A stretch of DNA of 64,000 nucleotides from Colius striatus (GCF_028858725.1 NC_084773.1:22663675-22727674), one strand, 5' to 3'. Shown: positions 1 to 12,620, counted from the first letter of the stretch. Numbers and translations are program-made. Notes: a model not told the origin generated them from the letters alone.

Positions 1-365
1 TGGGGGGACACGGTGTGGGCACAGGGATGGTGAGGGGACACTGTGGGCACAGGGATGGTGTGGGACATGGTGTGGGCACAGGGATGGTGTGGGGCACAGT
101 GTGGGCACAGGAATGGTGAGGGCACACGGTGTGGGGGCACGGGGATGGTGGGGGGAAACAGTGTGGGCACAGGGATGGTGAGGGGACATGGTGTGGGCAC
201 AGGAACAATGAGGGAACACGCTGTGGGCACAAGGATAGTGTGGGACAAGGTGTGAGCACATGGATGGTGACGGCACACAGTGTGGGCATAGGGATGGTGA
301 GGGGACATGGTGTGGGCACAGGGACAATGAGGGGACACGCTGTGGGCACTGCAATGGTGAGGGGA
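1..365 (+). repeat. G-rich minisatellite, ~28-bp unit
   Basis: The units read roughly GTGTGGGCACAGGGATGGTG followed by AGGGGACAC. The same family fills about 31,250-32,165, 38,990-39,640 and 41,240-43,240. It ends abruptly at about 365, where the subtelomeric module begins. Open frames through it are products of the repeat and not genes. Confidence 0.9.
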
Positions 366-924
366 TTTTTGCACTTGAGGCACACGGCACATAGCCACTT
401 TCCCTGAGGTCTCAAAGAACAAACCTCCTTGTTCTGGTGCCCATCAGTGCCACTTTTCTTGCATAAGAAGCTTAAACTGTGGATCATCTTCACATCTTGA
501 AATTCTTTGTCGGTCGTTTTCCACAGTGCAGCGTTCCAGGCTGCGTCAGCAGCTCTTCTCGGTAGGCATCCCTGTTCTGAGATTTGGTCTCATTCCCTTC
601 ATTGCTACATTCTCTGGGACTCACAGTCAGGCTTCTTGCACATCCATCATCCCAGTCCTGATCCTGGGCTGTTCCCTTAGCCTCTTTGCGTGGCTGCCGT
701 GGAGCCTCGCTTCTTTGTCACAGCCCCACACGCCTTGCCTTTAGGGCATCTCCAGTCCTGGCATCGTGTGACCGAGTCTCCTCACTTCTGTGTTGTGTTG
801 TCTGTGTTCTGTGTGGTGTTGGTGTTTATATGTGTGTGTTTACCTTAGAGCCACTCTGCGTGGGGATGTAGAGTCAAGGGCAGGTGGAGGAGCACTGAGT
901 GTATGTCAGTTCGCTTTTGATACG

Positions 925-1042
925 TGGGAGTTGGGGCTTTGGCTGCCGAGTGAAGTGTTGGGGCTTTGGCTGCCGAGTGAGGTGCTGGGGCTTTGGCTGC
1001 CGAGTGAGTTGCTGGGGCTTTGGCTGCCGAGTGACGAGGTTT
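925..1042 (+). repeat. VNTR, ~25-bp unit x4
   Basis: Four units contain GGGGCTTTGGCTGCCGAGTG. The homologous place in the right-hand module (about 54,098-54,140) has about two units, so the tract changed length after duplication. Confidence 0.85.
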
Positions 1043-2805
1043 TGCATCTGAGTCACTTGTTTGGCTCTGTTTCCAGAGACTGAGGCTGTGCTCTGAATAA
1101 GAATACAAGGGGCAAGCAGAGTGTGTCAGTGCTGCTGTCATGTGGACACAGTGGGGTACTGAAGCTCAGGAGCAGCGCATCACAGTGGCACCCGCCAACT
1201 TTTGGAATCGGATCTGTGATTCTTTGCAAATTAAGTACCGGGATAATGCTGTGTTGGGGCTGGGAGGAGGGGACAAGGGTAGGAGTTACAGAGAGGGTTT
1301 TTGTGTAGAGCCTGGACTTTGGAGTTTTGGTTTTCAGGGGCTTTGGGGCGTGCCTGGGGCTTTTGGCTTTGGGGCGTGCCTGGGGCTTTGTGGAGTGAGT
1401 ATGGTTTTGGGCTTCAGTAGTGACTTGACTTTTGCTGTGTTTTCAAGTTTCTATTGTGCTTGCCACTTAAATACAGGGACAATGCTGTGTTGGGGCAAGG
1501 AGGAGGGAACAAGGTTGGGAGTCAGAGGGAGGTGTTTCAAAGGTTGTGTAGAGGAGAGCAATGTTCCATAGCCAGTCCCCACAAGTTAAGGAGAGGGAGG
1601 CAGTTACTTCTCAGGACAATGGCAGCATGTCCCAGGCAGAGCGGCTCCAGCCTCTGTGTATGTCTCATGTCGTCTGACTTCCCCGTGTCAGCTTCCTCGG
1701 GCCTCCTTGTTCTTCACTCTTTGCTCTTCAGCGGCAAGGTCTGGATCTCGGGCAGCATCCTCAGGGTCTTGAACACTGTATCCACTGATGCAGTGTGAGT
1801 CAAGCTCTTCTTGCGTAGCCATCCTTAAGCGTAGATCCATCTCACATCTTGGAAGATTCCAGACCGTACTCTTCTGCAGTACCGCTTCTGGCCGCATCAG
1901 CGGCTCCGCGCTTCAGCCATCCCTTTGCATGGACCCAGACTTCTTCCTCATGTCCTCAGGATCTCTGGTCCGGGGCGGTCCTCTGGTGCAGGCCTGGTCC
2001 ATTTCATCTACCCTCTTTGGGGAGGCTGCTATAGAGCCTTCTCCTTTCAATGTAGCATCCTCTAGGTCTTTCCAGTCAACATCATCTGTGGCCGGGGCAT
2101 CTCTGAGCCCAGTTCCCTGTTGTCTTTATGTTGTCCATGTGTTCTTTCACCTGGTGTCGGTGTTTGCACAAGGGTGTGGCGTGGAGCTGCTCTGCCTGAG
2201 CGTGTAGGGTAAAGCAGAGTGTGAGGTCAGCATCAGGGGCCGGTCGGGATTCCTGGGGAGAGCGCTCGTGTCAAGTTTCTTGGAATCAAAGCAAAGCCAA
2301 GGGTTATGGGGGTTGATGTGAAGCAGCGTGTCACTTAGTTATTACTTTGAAGCCTGATGCTTTGGCCTCAGACAGAGCTGTGTAGCATCAAGGCTGTGGG
2401 AGAAGGGTCTATTCGGTAGAATATTTAGGTGTTGGTGTGGCAGAACTGTGCCTTGTTCCTGCCTTTAGGGTGTGTACGATGAAACCTATAGTAATGAAGC
2501 TGCTGTTGGTTGGGGTTTGTTTTCTCTTATCCTGTATGTAGTTGACTTAGTTGTGGCTCACTTGAGGTGATGTTTACAGCCAAGGCTTTGGCAGGTAGGG
2601 CCCCCTTCGAGGCCCTTGCAAATGATGTTTCTGGGGAGTGATGTAGCTTTGAGGTGCCATCGTTGCGGGTGGGTGTGCAGGAGGAGGGTGGAGTCGAGGC
2701 AGGGTTCGGCGGGGTGGGGGGAAGGGGTTATGGGGTTGAATTGCAATTTGAAATTGTTTCTCTTTCAGGTTTTTCAATTTTCACATTTTTAATAGAATAA
2801 AAAAT

Positions 2806-2977
2806 CCCCAGCCGGGGGTTTTCTTTTTTTTTCCCTCCGGCTGGGGTTTTTTTCCTCGGTCCCGGTCGCTCTGCGAGGCGACGATCATCGCCAGAGTTTG
2901 GGCTCGGAGCGACCAGGGGCCGGGGTTTTCGTCAGGCAGGGCCATGGATTCTCCACTCCTCTGGGAACGCCGTTCCC
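2806..2977. other. cluster of three dyads (palindromes)
   Basis: CCCCAGCCGG (2,806-2,815) pairs with CCGGCTGGGG (2,837-2,846) around a T-rich loop. GGCGACGATCATCGCC (about 2,877-2,892) is a second imperfect dyad. GGGAACGCCGTTCCC (2,963-2,977) is a 15-bp palindrome with 7-bp arms. All three are kept in the right-hand copy (56,004-56,175). The role is unknown; binding sites or RNA hairpins are both possible. Confidence 0.7.
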
Positions 2978-3239
2978 GAGGAGCATTTTCCTGGCAGGTG
3001 TATTTTTGGAGGGAAGCCGGCTTGGGAGGCCGTCTGGAGGAAATGGCCGTGGGCATTGGTAGCAAGACATAGAAATGAGCAGGAGCAGATATTGAAGGGA
3101 GTTGGCAGAATTTCTAGGAACAATTTTTTGCTGTGAATGTTGTCACTTCTGAGGTAGTAATATTGCTCCATTGAAATGATCCCCTTTGCAATGTGCTGTC
3201 TGTGTTTTTGTGGTGTCTTTGTGATCTATTGTGTCTGTG

Positions 3240-4228
3240 TGTCCTGGTTTAGGCCCATCAGGGAACAAAGACCACGATTAGCCTGGAGTACTGAAGAGGC
3301 TGAGAATTGCTCAAGGGCAGGGAGAGCTTAATTGCCGCTTAAGGTTCAGGACAAAGCAGACCAGGCCACTCGGTTTGGGGAAGAAAACAGAGAATAATTT
3401 AATGCAACATCAACTAAAACATACCCCCAAAAACCCAAAACATAACCAAAATGAAACAACCCAGAGTAATACATCAATGAAGAGTCCAACCAGCCTTTTT
3501 AAGAACACCTTCTTGCCACCCCTCCCCTCTTCCCGGGCTCAGAGCCCTGATCCCGGGGTTTTTACCTTGTCCCCCCCTGAACGGTTCGGGGGGGCAGGCA
3601 GTGGGAGTTTCAGTTAGTCTGTTCCCGATAGCTTCTGCCGTTTGTCCCTCCTCAGGACGGGGTAACTCCACACCAGTCCTCCCTGCGAGTCCGTGGGGTA
3701 ACTCACACGCATGGCAGCCCTGCACGGGCTGCTCCGATGCCCACTGACTCCAGAGGCTGCAGCTCGTCTCTGCCTCTCGTGTGGGGCTGCTCTGCGGCGT
3801 GCAGGCTCCAGCACGGCCTGGGCCATGGCCCCTCCCCACACAGTCCCTCTCCCGTCCGGGCTCACTCACACGGAGCTGCTGGGAACTCTCAGTCCTGCCA
3901 TGGATCTCCAGAGGCTGCAGGGGCACAGCTGCATTCTCGCCACGGCTTGCAGAGGGGTCTCTGGTCTGTTGCTTCTCCTTCCTTCCTCCTTCTCTGGCTG
4001 AAGGGGCCGCGTGGTCGCCTCCATCTCGTGTCACTCTTACACCTCCTGCCTCGCATTCCGAATTCCCATCCCCTAAATAGTGCTGGCAGAGGCGCCAGAT
4101 TGGCCCAGCCGGGCCGGAGGTGGGTGTGAACCCAGGAGCCGGGGGAGAGTCCGCAAACTCTTTACCGGGTCTTCACTGCAACCCGCTCCCCCTGTTACTA
4201 AGCCAAAAGCTGCTCCTTGCTAAACCAG
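3240..4228 (-). mobile_element. LTR-like element (probable solo LTR, antisense)
   Basis: The block is bounded by TGTCCTGGTTTAG on the left and CTAAACCAGAACA on the right, a TG...CA-type inverted terminal pair with one mismatch. The interior, with a CA-rich stretch near 3,410-3,470 and GC-rich sequence around 3,700-3,960, resembles avian endogenous-retrovirus LTRs read on the minus strand. It begins just where homology to the module at 56,875 stops. No coding capacity and no clear target-site duplication were found. The family was not identified. Confidence 0.5.
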
Positions 4229-4255
4229 AACACCAAGTCAATGTCTTTGAGGCAA

Positions 4256-4970
<715 letters not shown>

Positions 4971-5469
4971 CCCCACCTCAGCCCCCTCCCCTCCAGCACC
5001 AGCCTGGACCCCCGCGGGAGGAGGGTCCTGGGCGGCTCGTGGCCTGCTCACCCAGCCCCAGTGGCCCCACGGGACTGTCCTCCGTGGCCCCACCCCACGA
5101 CCTTCTGGCCATCTCACTGCCCACCTCTCTGAGGGGGACGAGTGGCACCTCCAGCCCTGGTGTGCTGGGGAGTGGGTGACAGCCTCGGGGGAGGGTGCTG
5201 GGAGCTGTGGGCACCCGCAGGGGTGGGAGAAGCCACTGGTGCGGGAGTGGAGTACCCAGGGAAGGTCCATCAGGGGACCAGAGGGACAAGTGGCCCTGTG
5301 CCAGGAGAGGCCCAGCCCGTGGGGGCTCATGGTGGAGCTGGATTGGCCCAGGAGTGGGTGCTGGGGATGCCCCCCGTGCCCTGGGTGGCTGGTGGTGGCC
5401 AGTGGCCCACCCTTGGGGTGCTGGAGGAGCTGGGGAGGTCACGGTGGCCATCCCCGGCAGCGTTGTACC

Positions 5470-7340
5470 CATCTCACCTGACCCTGGCCCCAGAGGACCT
5501 GTCTCAGCACCACCATGTCTGCTTGGCCCTGCTGGACCCACCACAGGACCCATCATCTCAGCTTTGAAAGACACATCTTGACACTCATCATCTCTTCTGG
5601 TCCAGCCCAGCTCATCTTGGCATCTGGAATCGCTGCTTGGTTTTGCTGCCCATCATCTCCTCCTGATCCCAACCAACTCATCTTGGTGCCCATCAGCTCC
5701 TCCTGCTCCCAACTGACTCGTCTTCGTACCCATCACCTCCTCCTGCTCCTGATGGACCCATCTTGGTGCCCATCACTTCCTCCTGACTGACTCATCTTGG
5801 TGCCCATCACCTCCTCCTGCTCCTACTGGACCCATCTTGGTGCCCATCACCTCTTCCTGCTCCTGACCAAACCATCTTGGTGCCCATCACCTCCTCCTGC
5901 TCCTGACCAACCCATCTTGGCATCCTGTCATCTCTGCTTGGCCCTGCTGGACTCAGTGCCCATTGTCTCCTCCTGGTCCTTCCCAACTCATCTTGGCATC
6001 CTGCCATCTCTGCTCGGTCCTGCCAGACACATCTTGGCATCTGTCCTGTCCTTCTGGTCCTGCTGGGAATGTTTTGCCACTCATGATGCCCTCCACTTCT
6101 CCTGGAACCATCTCGATGCCCCTCACATCTGCTTGGCCCTGCTGGACCCATCTTTGGTGCCCATCATCTCCTCCTGGTCCTGATCAACCCACCTTGGCAC
6201 CTTTCATCTCTTCTTGGCTCTACCTGACCCACCTTGGCACCCATCATCTCCTCCTGGTCCTCCTGGACCCATTTTGGTGCCCATCATCTCCTGCCCAACC
6301 CATCTTGGTGCCCCTTATCTCCTGCTCAGCCCATCTTGGCACCCATCATCTTCTGGTCCTCTTGGACCCACCTTGGCACCCACAATCTCCTTCCTGTGCT
6401 GACCAACCACTCCTGGTGTCCCTCATCTCTTCTTGGCCCAGCTTGACCCATCTTGGTGCCCATCATCTCTTCCTGGTCCTGCCCAACCCAACTTGGCACC
6501 CATCACTTTCTGGTCCTCCTGGACCTATTTTTGGTGCCCCTCATCTCCTCCTGCCCAGCCCATCTTGGCCCCCATCACCTTCTCCAGGTCCTGCCCAGCT
6601 CATCTTGACTCCCATCACCTTCTCCAGGTCCTGCCCAGCCCGTCTTGGCCCCCATCACCTTCTCCAGGTCCTGCCCAGCCCATCTTGGCACCCATCACCT
6701 TCTCCAGGTCCTGCCCAGCCCATCTTGGCTCCCATCACCTTCTCCAGGTCCTGCCCAGCCCATCTTGGCTCCCATCACCTTCTCCAGGTCCTGCCCAGCT
6801 CATCTTGGCCCCCATCACCTTCTCCAGGTCCTGCCCAGCCCATCTTGGCACCCATCACCTTCTCCAGGTCCTGCCCAGCCCATCTTGGCTCCCATCACCT
6901 TCTCCAGGCCCTGCTCAGCTCATCTTGGCACCCATCACCTTCTCCAGGTCCTGCCCAGCCCATCTTGGCTCCCATCACCTTCTCCAGGCCCTGCTCAGCT
7001 CATCTTGGCCCCCATCACCTCTTGCTTCTCCTGGATGCACCTTGGCACCCTCAATCTCCTTCTGGTTCTGACCAACCAGTCCTGGTGCCCCTCATCTCTT
7101 TGCCCAGCTTGACCCATCTTGGTGCCCACCATTTCCTCCTGCTCCTGCCCATCCCATCTTGGCACCATCTTGCTTCTCCTGGACCCGTTCTGGTGCCCAT
7201 CACCTCCCCCTGCCCAACCCATCTTGGTGCCCCCCTCATCTTGTCCTGGTCTTCCTGGACCCATCTTGGCACCCATCATCTCCTCCTGCTCCTCTTGCAC
7301 CCACCTTGGTGCCCATCACCTCCTCCAGCACCCACTCACC
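5470..7340 (+). repeat. minisatellite in presumed ARHGAP39 3'UTR
   Basis: Units of about 37-42 bp carry CCCATCTTGGTGCCCATCA followed by a CTCCTCCTGCTCC-type tract. From about 6,550 to 7,010 the units become very homogeneous (CACCTTCTCCAGGTCCTGCC), which indicates recent expansion. The 504-codon frame at 5,963-7,477 is a consequence of unit lengths divisible by three and is not a gene. Confidence 0.88.
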
Positions 7341-7574
7341 CCCAGTGGCACCCAACACCCCCTCCTGGACCCCCCAGTGCCCTCATCTCCCCCATCCCCA
7401 CCCACCTGGCACCGGGAGGTGCCCCCCAAGCCCCCCAAAGCCACCCCCAAGTGCCTTCGGGTGACATGGGATGGTGAGGGTGGGGGGCACCCACAGTGGA
7501 GGGGGCACCCCAGGAGCACCCATGGGTGGGGAGGGGGTGGGGTGGGACAGGACACCCATCAGAGTCCAGAGATG

Positions 7575-8090
7575 TATAAAGAGAGTTATTAATTAGAAGC
7601 CCCTAATTATCAACCCAGATGCTGATTTCATCTCGGGGTTGGGGGGGCCATGGAGGGGAAGGGGGGGGGTCCCCAAAGTGGAGAGTCTTCAAGGTGGGTG
7701 TCACAAGGAAGGGGGTCCCCAAAGTGGGAGTCCTTAAGGTGGGAGGGGTCCCCAAAGTTGAGGGGGATGTCTCCAAGGTGGAAGGGGGGGGGGGGGTGTC
7801 ACTGAATGGGAGGGTGTCCTTAAGGTGAGGGGTCCCCAAACTGAAGGGAGGCGTCCCCAAAGTGGGAGTCCTTAAGGTGGGGGGGGTCCCCAAGGTGGGT
7901 GTCACTAAGGTGGGGGTGTCCCCAAAGTAGGGAGGGAGGGTCCCCAGGGTGAGAGGGGATCCCCAAGATGGGTGTCCCCAGGGGGAGGTCCTCAAGGTGG
8001 GTCACCGAGGTGGGGGGGTCCCCAAGGCGCAGGGGGTCCCCGAGGTGGATGTCACAGGGTGAGGGGGGTCCCGGGGTGGGGGGACCCCCA
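7575..8090 (+). repeat. minisatellite, ~25-30-bp G-rich units
   Basis: Repeated GGGGTCCCCAAAGTGGGAG and AAGGTGGG motifs make up this degenerate array. No gene signal was seen on either strand. Confidence 0.8.
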
Positions 8091-8456
8091 GCGCTACCTC
8101 CCAGCTCTGCTCACTGCCAGGCGTGGGGGGGAGGGGGCACAGGGGGAGAGTGGGGGGTGACACCGGTGTGTGGGGGGGGTCCCCCAGGGCCGGGAGGGGT
8201 CCCCACTTCCTCTGTTCCCATTTAACCCTTCCCCCCCTCAGCTTTTGTATTTCACCTCTCTCTTTTTCCCCTTTTCCCCCCTTTTTTTCCGTTTCAGCCT
8301 TTTATTTATTATGAAGCCGACTCCGAGCATCTCCTCGAACCCCCCACCCCCGCGGCTGTGGGACCCTCCCCGCGCGTGGGCCGGGGGCGTGGGGAATCCA
8401 GATTGGGGGGAGGGGTCCGGAGGCACCAGCCCCCGCCCCTCCTCCCACGGCGTGTG

Positions 8457-8462
8457 AATAAA
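8457..8462 (+). terminator. polyadenylation signal AATAAA
   Basis: AATAAA follows about 240 bases of ordinary-looking sequence (pyrimidine tract, then TTTATTTATTATGAAGCCG). It is the first convincing + strand poly(A) signal after the ARHGAP39 stop. If used, the 3'UTR would be about 3.5 kb and largely minisatellite. That assignment is inference. Confidence 0.5.
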
Positions 8463-8504
8463 AAGCGTCTGGCCGGTGCTGCTCGTTCCCTCTGGAGCCC
8501 GTCA

Positions 8505-9080
8505 GTGGGGGGCTGCGGGGGGCTATATGGGCTATGGGGGGCTGTAGGGGCTATGCTGAGGCTATGGGGGGCTACCAAGATACTATGGGGGCTATGAGGA
8601 GGCTATGGGGGCTATGAGGGCTATGGGGGGCTATGAAGGGGCTATAGGGGCTCTGAGGAGGCTATGGGGGGCTATGAAAGGGCTATAGGGACTATGAGAA
8701 GGCTATGGCGGGCTATGAGGAGGCTATAGGGGGCTATAGGGGTTATGAGAAGGCTATGGGGAGATATATATGGTGTCTATAGGCTTCGGGGATGCCTATA
8801 GGGATATATGTGGGTGCCTACAGACTTATGGGGGTGTCTGTATGGTCATGTGTGTGTCTATAGGGATATGTGTGTGTGTGTCAGTAGGGTTATGGGGGTG
8901 TCTATAGGGATATATGTGGGTGCCTATATGGTTATGGGGGATGCCTATAGGGATCTATGGGGGTGTCTATAGGGTTAAGGGGGTGTCTGTAAGGTTAAGG
9001 GGGTGTCTGTATGAGTGTCAGTAGGGTTATGGGATGTCTCTAGGGATATATGTGGGTGTCTATAGGGTTAAAGGGGTGTC
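8505..9080 (+). repeat. GCTATGGGGG / TCTATAGGGATATATG tandem repeats
   Basis: Two adjoining simple arrays: GGGGGCTATGAGGAGGCTAT-type units to about 8,760, then units of about 30-35 bp with GGGTGTCTATAGGG. No gene signal. Confidence 0.85.
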
Positions 9081-9089
9081 TGTAAGGAT

Positions 9090-9850
9090 CCGAGAGGATC
9101 CCCAATGGATCCTGGGCAGAACCCCCCAAAAAAAAGACCTCAACGGACCCAGGATAGAGGCTGGATGGATGCCGGATGGATCCCAAACGGATCCCAGCAC
9201 AGAACCCAAACAGATCCTGGACAGTCTCCCCCAAAAAGACCTAAATGGACCCAGAGCAGAGGCTGGATGGATCCCAAATGGATCCCAGGCAACCTCCCCC
9301 TCCCCAAAAGGCTCTGAATAGACCCAGGATACAGCCTGGATGGATCCCAGCCCAGAGACAAAACAGATCCTGGACAACCCCCCCCCCCCCAAAAAGACCC
9401 TAAATGGACCCAGGGCACAACCTGGATGGATCCCAGCCCAGAGACAAAACAGATCCTTGATAACCCCCCCCCAAAAAGACCCTAAATGGACCCAGGGCAC
9501 AACCTGGATGGATCCCAGCCCAGAGACAAAACAGATCCTTGATAACCCCTCCCCAAAAAGACCCTAAATGGACCCAGGACACAACCTGGATGGATCCCAG
9601 CCCAGAGACAAAACAGATCCTGGACAACCCCCGCCCCCCAAAAGACCCTAAATGGACCCAGGGCAGAGCCTGGATGGATCCCAGACAAACTCCCCCCCTC
9701 CCCAAAAGGCTCTAAATGGACCCAGGACACAACCTGGATGGATCCCAGCCCAGAGACAAAATGGATCCTGGACAAAACCCCCATAAAAAGACTGTAAATG
9801 GACCCAGGGCAGAGCCTGGATGGCCCCTGGATGGATCCCAGCCAGATCCC
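9090..9850 (+). repeat. ~82-88-bp tandem repeat before C8orf82 exon
   Basis: Units contain CCTGGATGGATCCCAG (starts near 9,421, 9,503, 9,585 and 9,667), a C-run and an AAAAAGACCCTAAATGGACC segment. It lies in the intron just left of the C8orf82 exon at 9,907. Confidence 0.88.
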
Positions 9851-9906
9851 ATTTGGCCCTTGCACCTGCTTTGGGATTTTGAGGCTTTTCCCCTTTTTTT
9901 CTGCAG

Positions 9907-9955
9907 CTTTTCCTGGATGACACCAAAGTGAAGAACTTCATCACTTGCTTCAAAG
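9907..9955 (+). CDS. C8orf82: C8orf82 homologue, internal exon
   Basis: This 49-bp exon lies between the acceptor TTTTTTTCTGCAG and the donor G/GTACT. It encodes LFLDDTKVKNFITCFK, which matches the family segment I know from human C8orf82 as LFLDDSKMKNFITCFK. C8orf82 belongs to the UPF0598 family; its biochemical function is not established. The exon ends on the first base of a codon, which joins in frame to the AC opening the exon at 11,949 to give Asp. The first exon (about 50 residues containing the EYFYYVDHQG region) was looked for between 8,470 and 9,900 and not found; it may be lost, diverged or hidden in repeats. Confidence 0.9.
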
Positions 9956-9959
9956 GTAC

Positions 9960-10555
9960 TGGGATCCCCCCAAATCCTCCCCCTCAAAAATGACCCCTCA
10001 AAATGCCCCCAAAAACCAAAATCCTCCCCAAATTATCCCCCAGATCCTCTCTGACCCCTTCCAAAGACCCAAATCCCACCCTAAAACCCCCACAAATAAG
10101 CCTCCCAAATCCCCCCAAAAAACCAAACCCCAACTCCCCCCGACCTCAAAAGCCCCCAAATCCCAACAATCCCCCTCAAATCCCCCCAGAGCATCCCAAA
10201 ACCTCCCAAATCCCCACCAAAAAGCCCCCAAATTCTCTCCAACCCCCCAAAAATGTCAAAATCCACCCAAACCCCCCAAAATATCCCCCCAAACAATCCC
10301 CAAAGTCTCCAAATCCCCTCAAATCACCCCAAAAAACACAAAAGCCCCCCAGAAACCCCCAAATCCTCTCCAGTCCCCCCAAAATAAATCCCCCAAAAAT
10401 CCCCAAAGCCCCCAAATCCCCCCCAAAAAACCCCAAATCCCCTCCAACTCTCTCCAAAAACAATCAAAATCCCCCCAACCCCCCCAAATCTCCTCAGAAC
10501 CCCTCCAAAAAACCAAATCACCCCAAAATCCCTCCTCCCCATCACCATTCAGTAG
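9960..10555 (+). repeat. degenerate C/A-rich low-complexity tract
   Basis: CCCCCAAAATCC-like units of roughly 10-20 bp sit in the C8orf82 intron immediately after the splice donor. Frames through it are artefacts of composition. Confidence 0.8.
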
Positions 10556-10879
10556 CGTTTTAGCCTTAATTAGGGTCTTTAATTAGAGACTCATCTTTAT
10601 TTGGGGTCTCATCTGTATTGGGGGGCTGTGGGGTGGGGAGAAGATACTCTCATCCCCTTCATGGCCTTCCTAGGTGCCAAAACATCCTCCTCTCAACCTA
10701 ATTTGCATATTAATCACCACCTTAATTAACCACTTCCTGCCCTTAATTGCTCCCAGGCACTTGGTAACACTGATCCCTACTCCCCCCCCCTCCCCCCCAA
10801 ACCTCCCTCAGCCCCTTCAAATCGCTTTCCCATTAAGGAACACCCCCCTTTCTCCGGTGTTAATTAGGGGAGGGTGTGA

Positions 10880-11948
10880 GATTAATTAACGTTGCCTTCC
10901 TCACTCACCTGGAGCTGAACCCTGGCAGCCTCTATGGGAGGGTTCATTATGGAGAATTGGGGGTTAGTTAGGAGGGTTGGGGTTAATTATGGAGAGTTGG
11001 GGGTTAATTAGGAGGGTGGAAGTTAATTAGGAGGTTTAGGGGTTGATTAGTGGGGTTACTTAGGGTCCATCCTGGCAGGTATCACCTTCCTCTTCCTCAC
11101 TCCCTTAGCAGTGGTTGTTCTGAGCAGGTTTAATCATGAGAGGACTGAGGGTTGGAGGTTAAATTAGGAGGGTTGGAGGTTAATTAAGAGCACTGGGGGT
11201 TAATTGTGGGAAGGGGTTATCCCAGCAGACGTTGCCTTTCTCATCTTCTTCTTCCTCACCCTCCCTTAGAATTGCAGTGGTTGTTTTGAGGGGGTTAACC
11301 ATGGGGGGACTGGGGGTTAGTTAGGGGCGTTGGAGGTTAATTAGGGGGACTGGAGGTTAATTAGGAGCACAGGGAGTTAATTCAGGGAAGGGGTTAATGA
11401 TGGTTTATCCCAGCAGACGTTGCCTTTCTCCTCCTCATCTTCTTCTTCCTCACCCTCCCTTAGAACCGCAGTTGTTCCAAGTGGGTTAATCATGGGGACA
11501 CTGGGGGTTAGTTAGGGGGGCTGGAGGTTAATTAGGAGGGTTGGAGGTTAATTAGGAGCACACGGAGTTAATTGTGGGAAGGGGTTAATGATGGTTTATC
11601 CCAGCAGATGTTGCCTTCCTCATCTTCTTCTTCCTCACCCTCCCTTCGCAGCACCGCAGCAGTTCCAAGTGGGTTAATCATGGGGGGACTGAGGGTTAGT
11701 TAGGGGGCTGGAGGTTAATTAGGAGGGTTAGGTTAATTAGGAGCGCTGGAGGTTAATTGTGGGAAGGGGTTAATGATGGTTTATCCCAGCAGACGTTGCC
11801 TTCCTCCTCCTCTTCTTCCTCACCCTCCCTTCGCAGCACCGCAGCGGCCGTTCCCAGCGGGCTAACCACGAGCGGCGATGCGGCTTAATTAAAAGGGGGG
11901 GCTGTTAATTAAGGAGAGGCGCGGGTTAATGAGGGTCCATCCCGGCAG
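10880..11948 (+). repeat. ~185-bp tandem repeat carrying copies of an exon start
   Basis: Each unit has a GGTTAATTAGGAGG-type segment followed by CCCAGCAGACGTTGCC and a CTTCTTCTTCCTCACC tract. Clear units have the acceptor-like segment near 11,220, 11,408, 11,598 and 11,786; more diverged ones lie near 10,890 and 11,075. The real C8orf82 exon begins CCCGGCAG/ACGTGACC at 11,949, so the unit appears to include the acceptor and first codons of that exon. Spacing is about 185-193 bp, with the final step to the true exon about 156 bp. Confidence 0.8.
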
Positions 11949-12454
11949 ACGTGACCTTCCTCACGTTCTTCTTCACGCGGCTGGAGCGGAACCGCAGCGG
12001 CCGCTACGAGCGCGAATTCCCGTTCGTGTCCCGCTGCGGCGCGGAGCGCAACTTCCTGCGCTGCGAGCACAGACCCATCGTCTTCACCCGCCTCCTGCCC
12101 CCGGACGCCTCCTCCTCAGCCTCCTCCTGCTCCCGCCGCGCCGTGCTGTCGTTCTGCGGCGGCGGGGAGCGGCTGGCCGTGCCGCTCCGGCCCGAGGCGC
12201 TGGTGATGCTGCCGGAGAACGGGCGCTTGTACCACCCGGCGCCGGGCCGGGCGGGGGGCGCGGGGCCGGTGCGCTCGGCGCTGGCTCTGGAGTGGAGGTC
12301 CCGCTTGGAGTACGAGCAGGGGCCGGAGCAGCCCCCGACTCACTTTTGGTGGGAGGGGAAGAGGTATCGGCTCACGGGGGAGCTGGTGGAGCTGCTGCGG
12401 GGAGGGGAAGGGGCGGGGGAGGCGGAGAGCGGCGGGGCCGCGGGGCGGGGGTGA
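11949..12454 (+). CDS. C8orf82: C8orf82 homologue, last coding exon
   Basis: It opens after CCCGGCAG and reads in frame from the 9,907 exon. Conserved family blocks are TRLERNRSGRYE, FPFVSRCGAERNFLRCE, RPIVFTRLL, SFCGGGE, ENGRLYHPAP, VRSALALEW and the W(E/Q)G(K/R)R block near the C-terminus. Together the two exons give 184 codons plus the stop, with no break, so the C-terminal three-quarters of the protein is intact. Compared with the human protein it has a Ser-rich insertion after RLLPPD and a Gly/Glu-rich tail. The stop is TGA at 12,452-12,454, with ATTAAA at 12,621. Its place between ARHGAP39 and LRRC14, on the ARHGAP39 strand, agrees with mammals. This is the best-preserved gene in the window. 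Confidence 0.92.
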
Positions 12455-12620
12455 GGCTTGGAGGGGGTGGGAAGGGGCATTGCATAGCCCCGGGCGAGGA
12501 GGAGGAGGAGGCAGAGCTGGTGCTCAGCCACACCGTGTGGCTGATGCTGTGGTGAGGTGCCACAGCACCTGTGCCGGTGCCAGGGATGTGGGTGTTGTGT
12601 GTGGGTCCCCCCACTGTGCT

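Larger units (their letters stand above)
366..3235 (+). repeat. subtelomeric module, copy A
   Basis: This block is a direct-orientation copy of 53,535-56,875. Shared landmarks run in the same order: GTTCCAGGCTGCGTCAGCAG at 533 and 53,700, TTCTTGCGTAGCCATCC at about 1,810 and 55,010, and the palindrome cluster at 2,806 and 56,004. The copies differ in VNTR length and in one 437-bp block present only in the right copy (56,372-56,808). No credible gene is seen; open frames in different phases are short and not shared. Confidence 0.88.

Noticed and set aside
5963..7477. 504-codon open frame rich in Pro/Ser/His
   Set aside because: It consists of minisatellite units without stops; several frames on both strands are equally open.
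11929..12555. 208-codon Arg/Ala/Gly-rich frame overlapping C8orf82
   Set aside because: It is an out-of-frame shadow of the C8orf82 exon caused by high GC.
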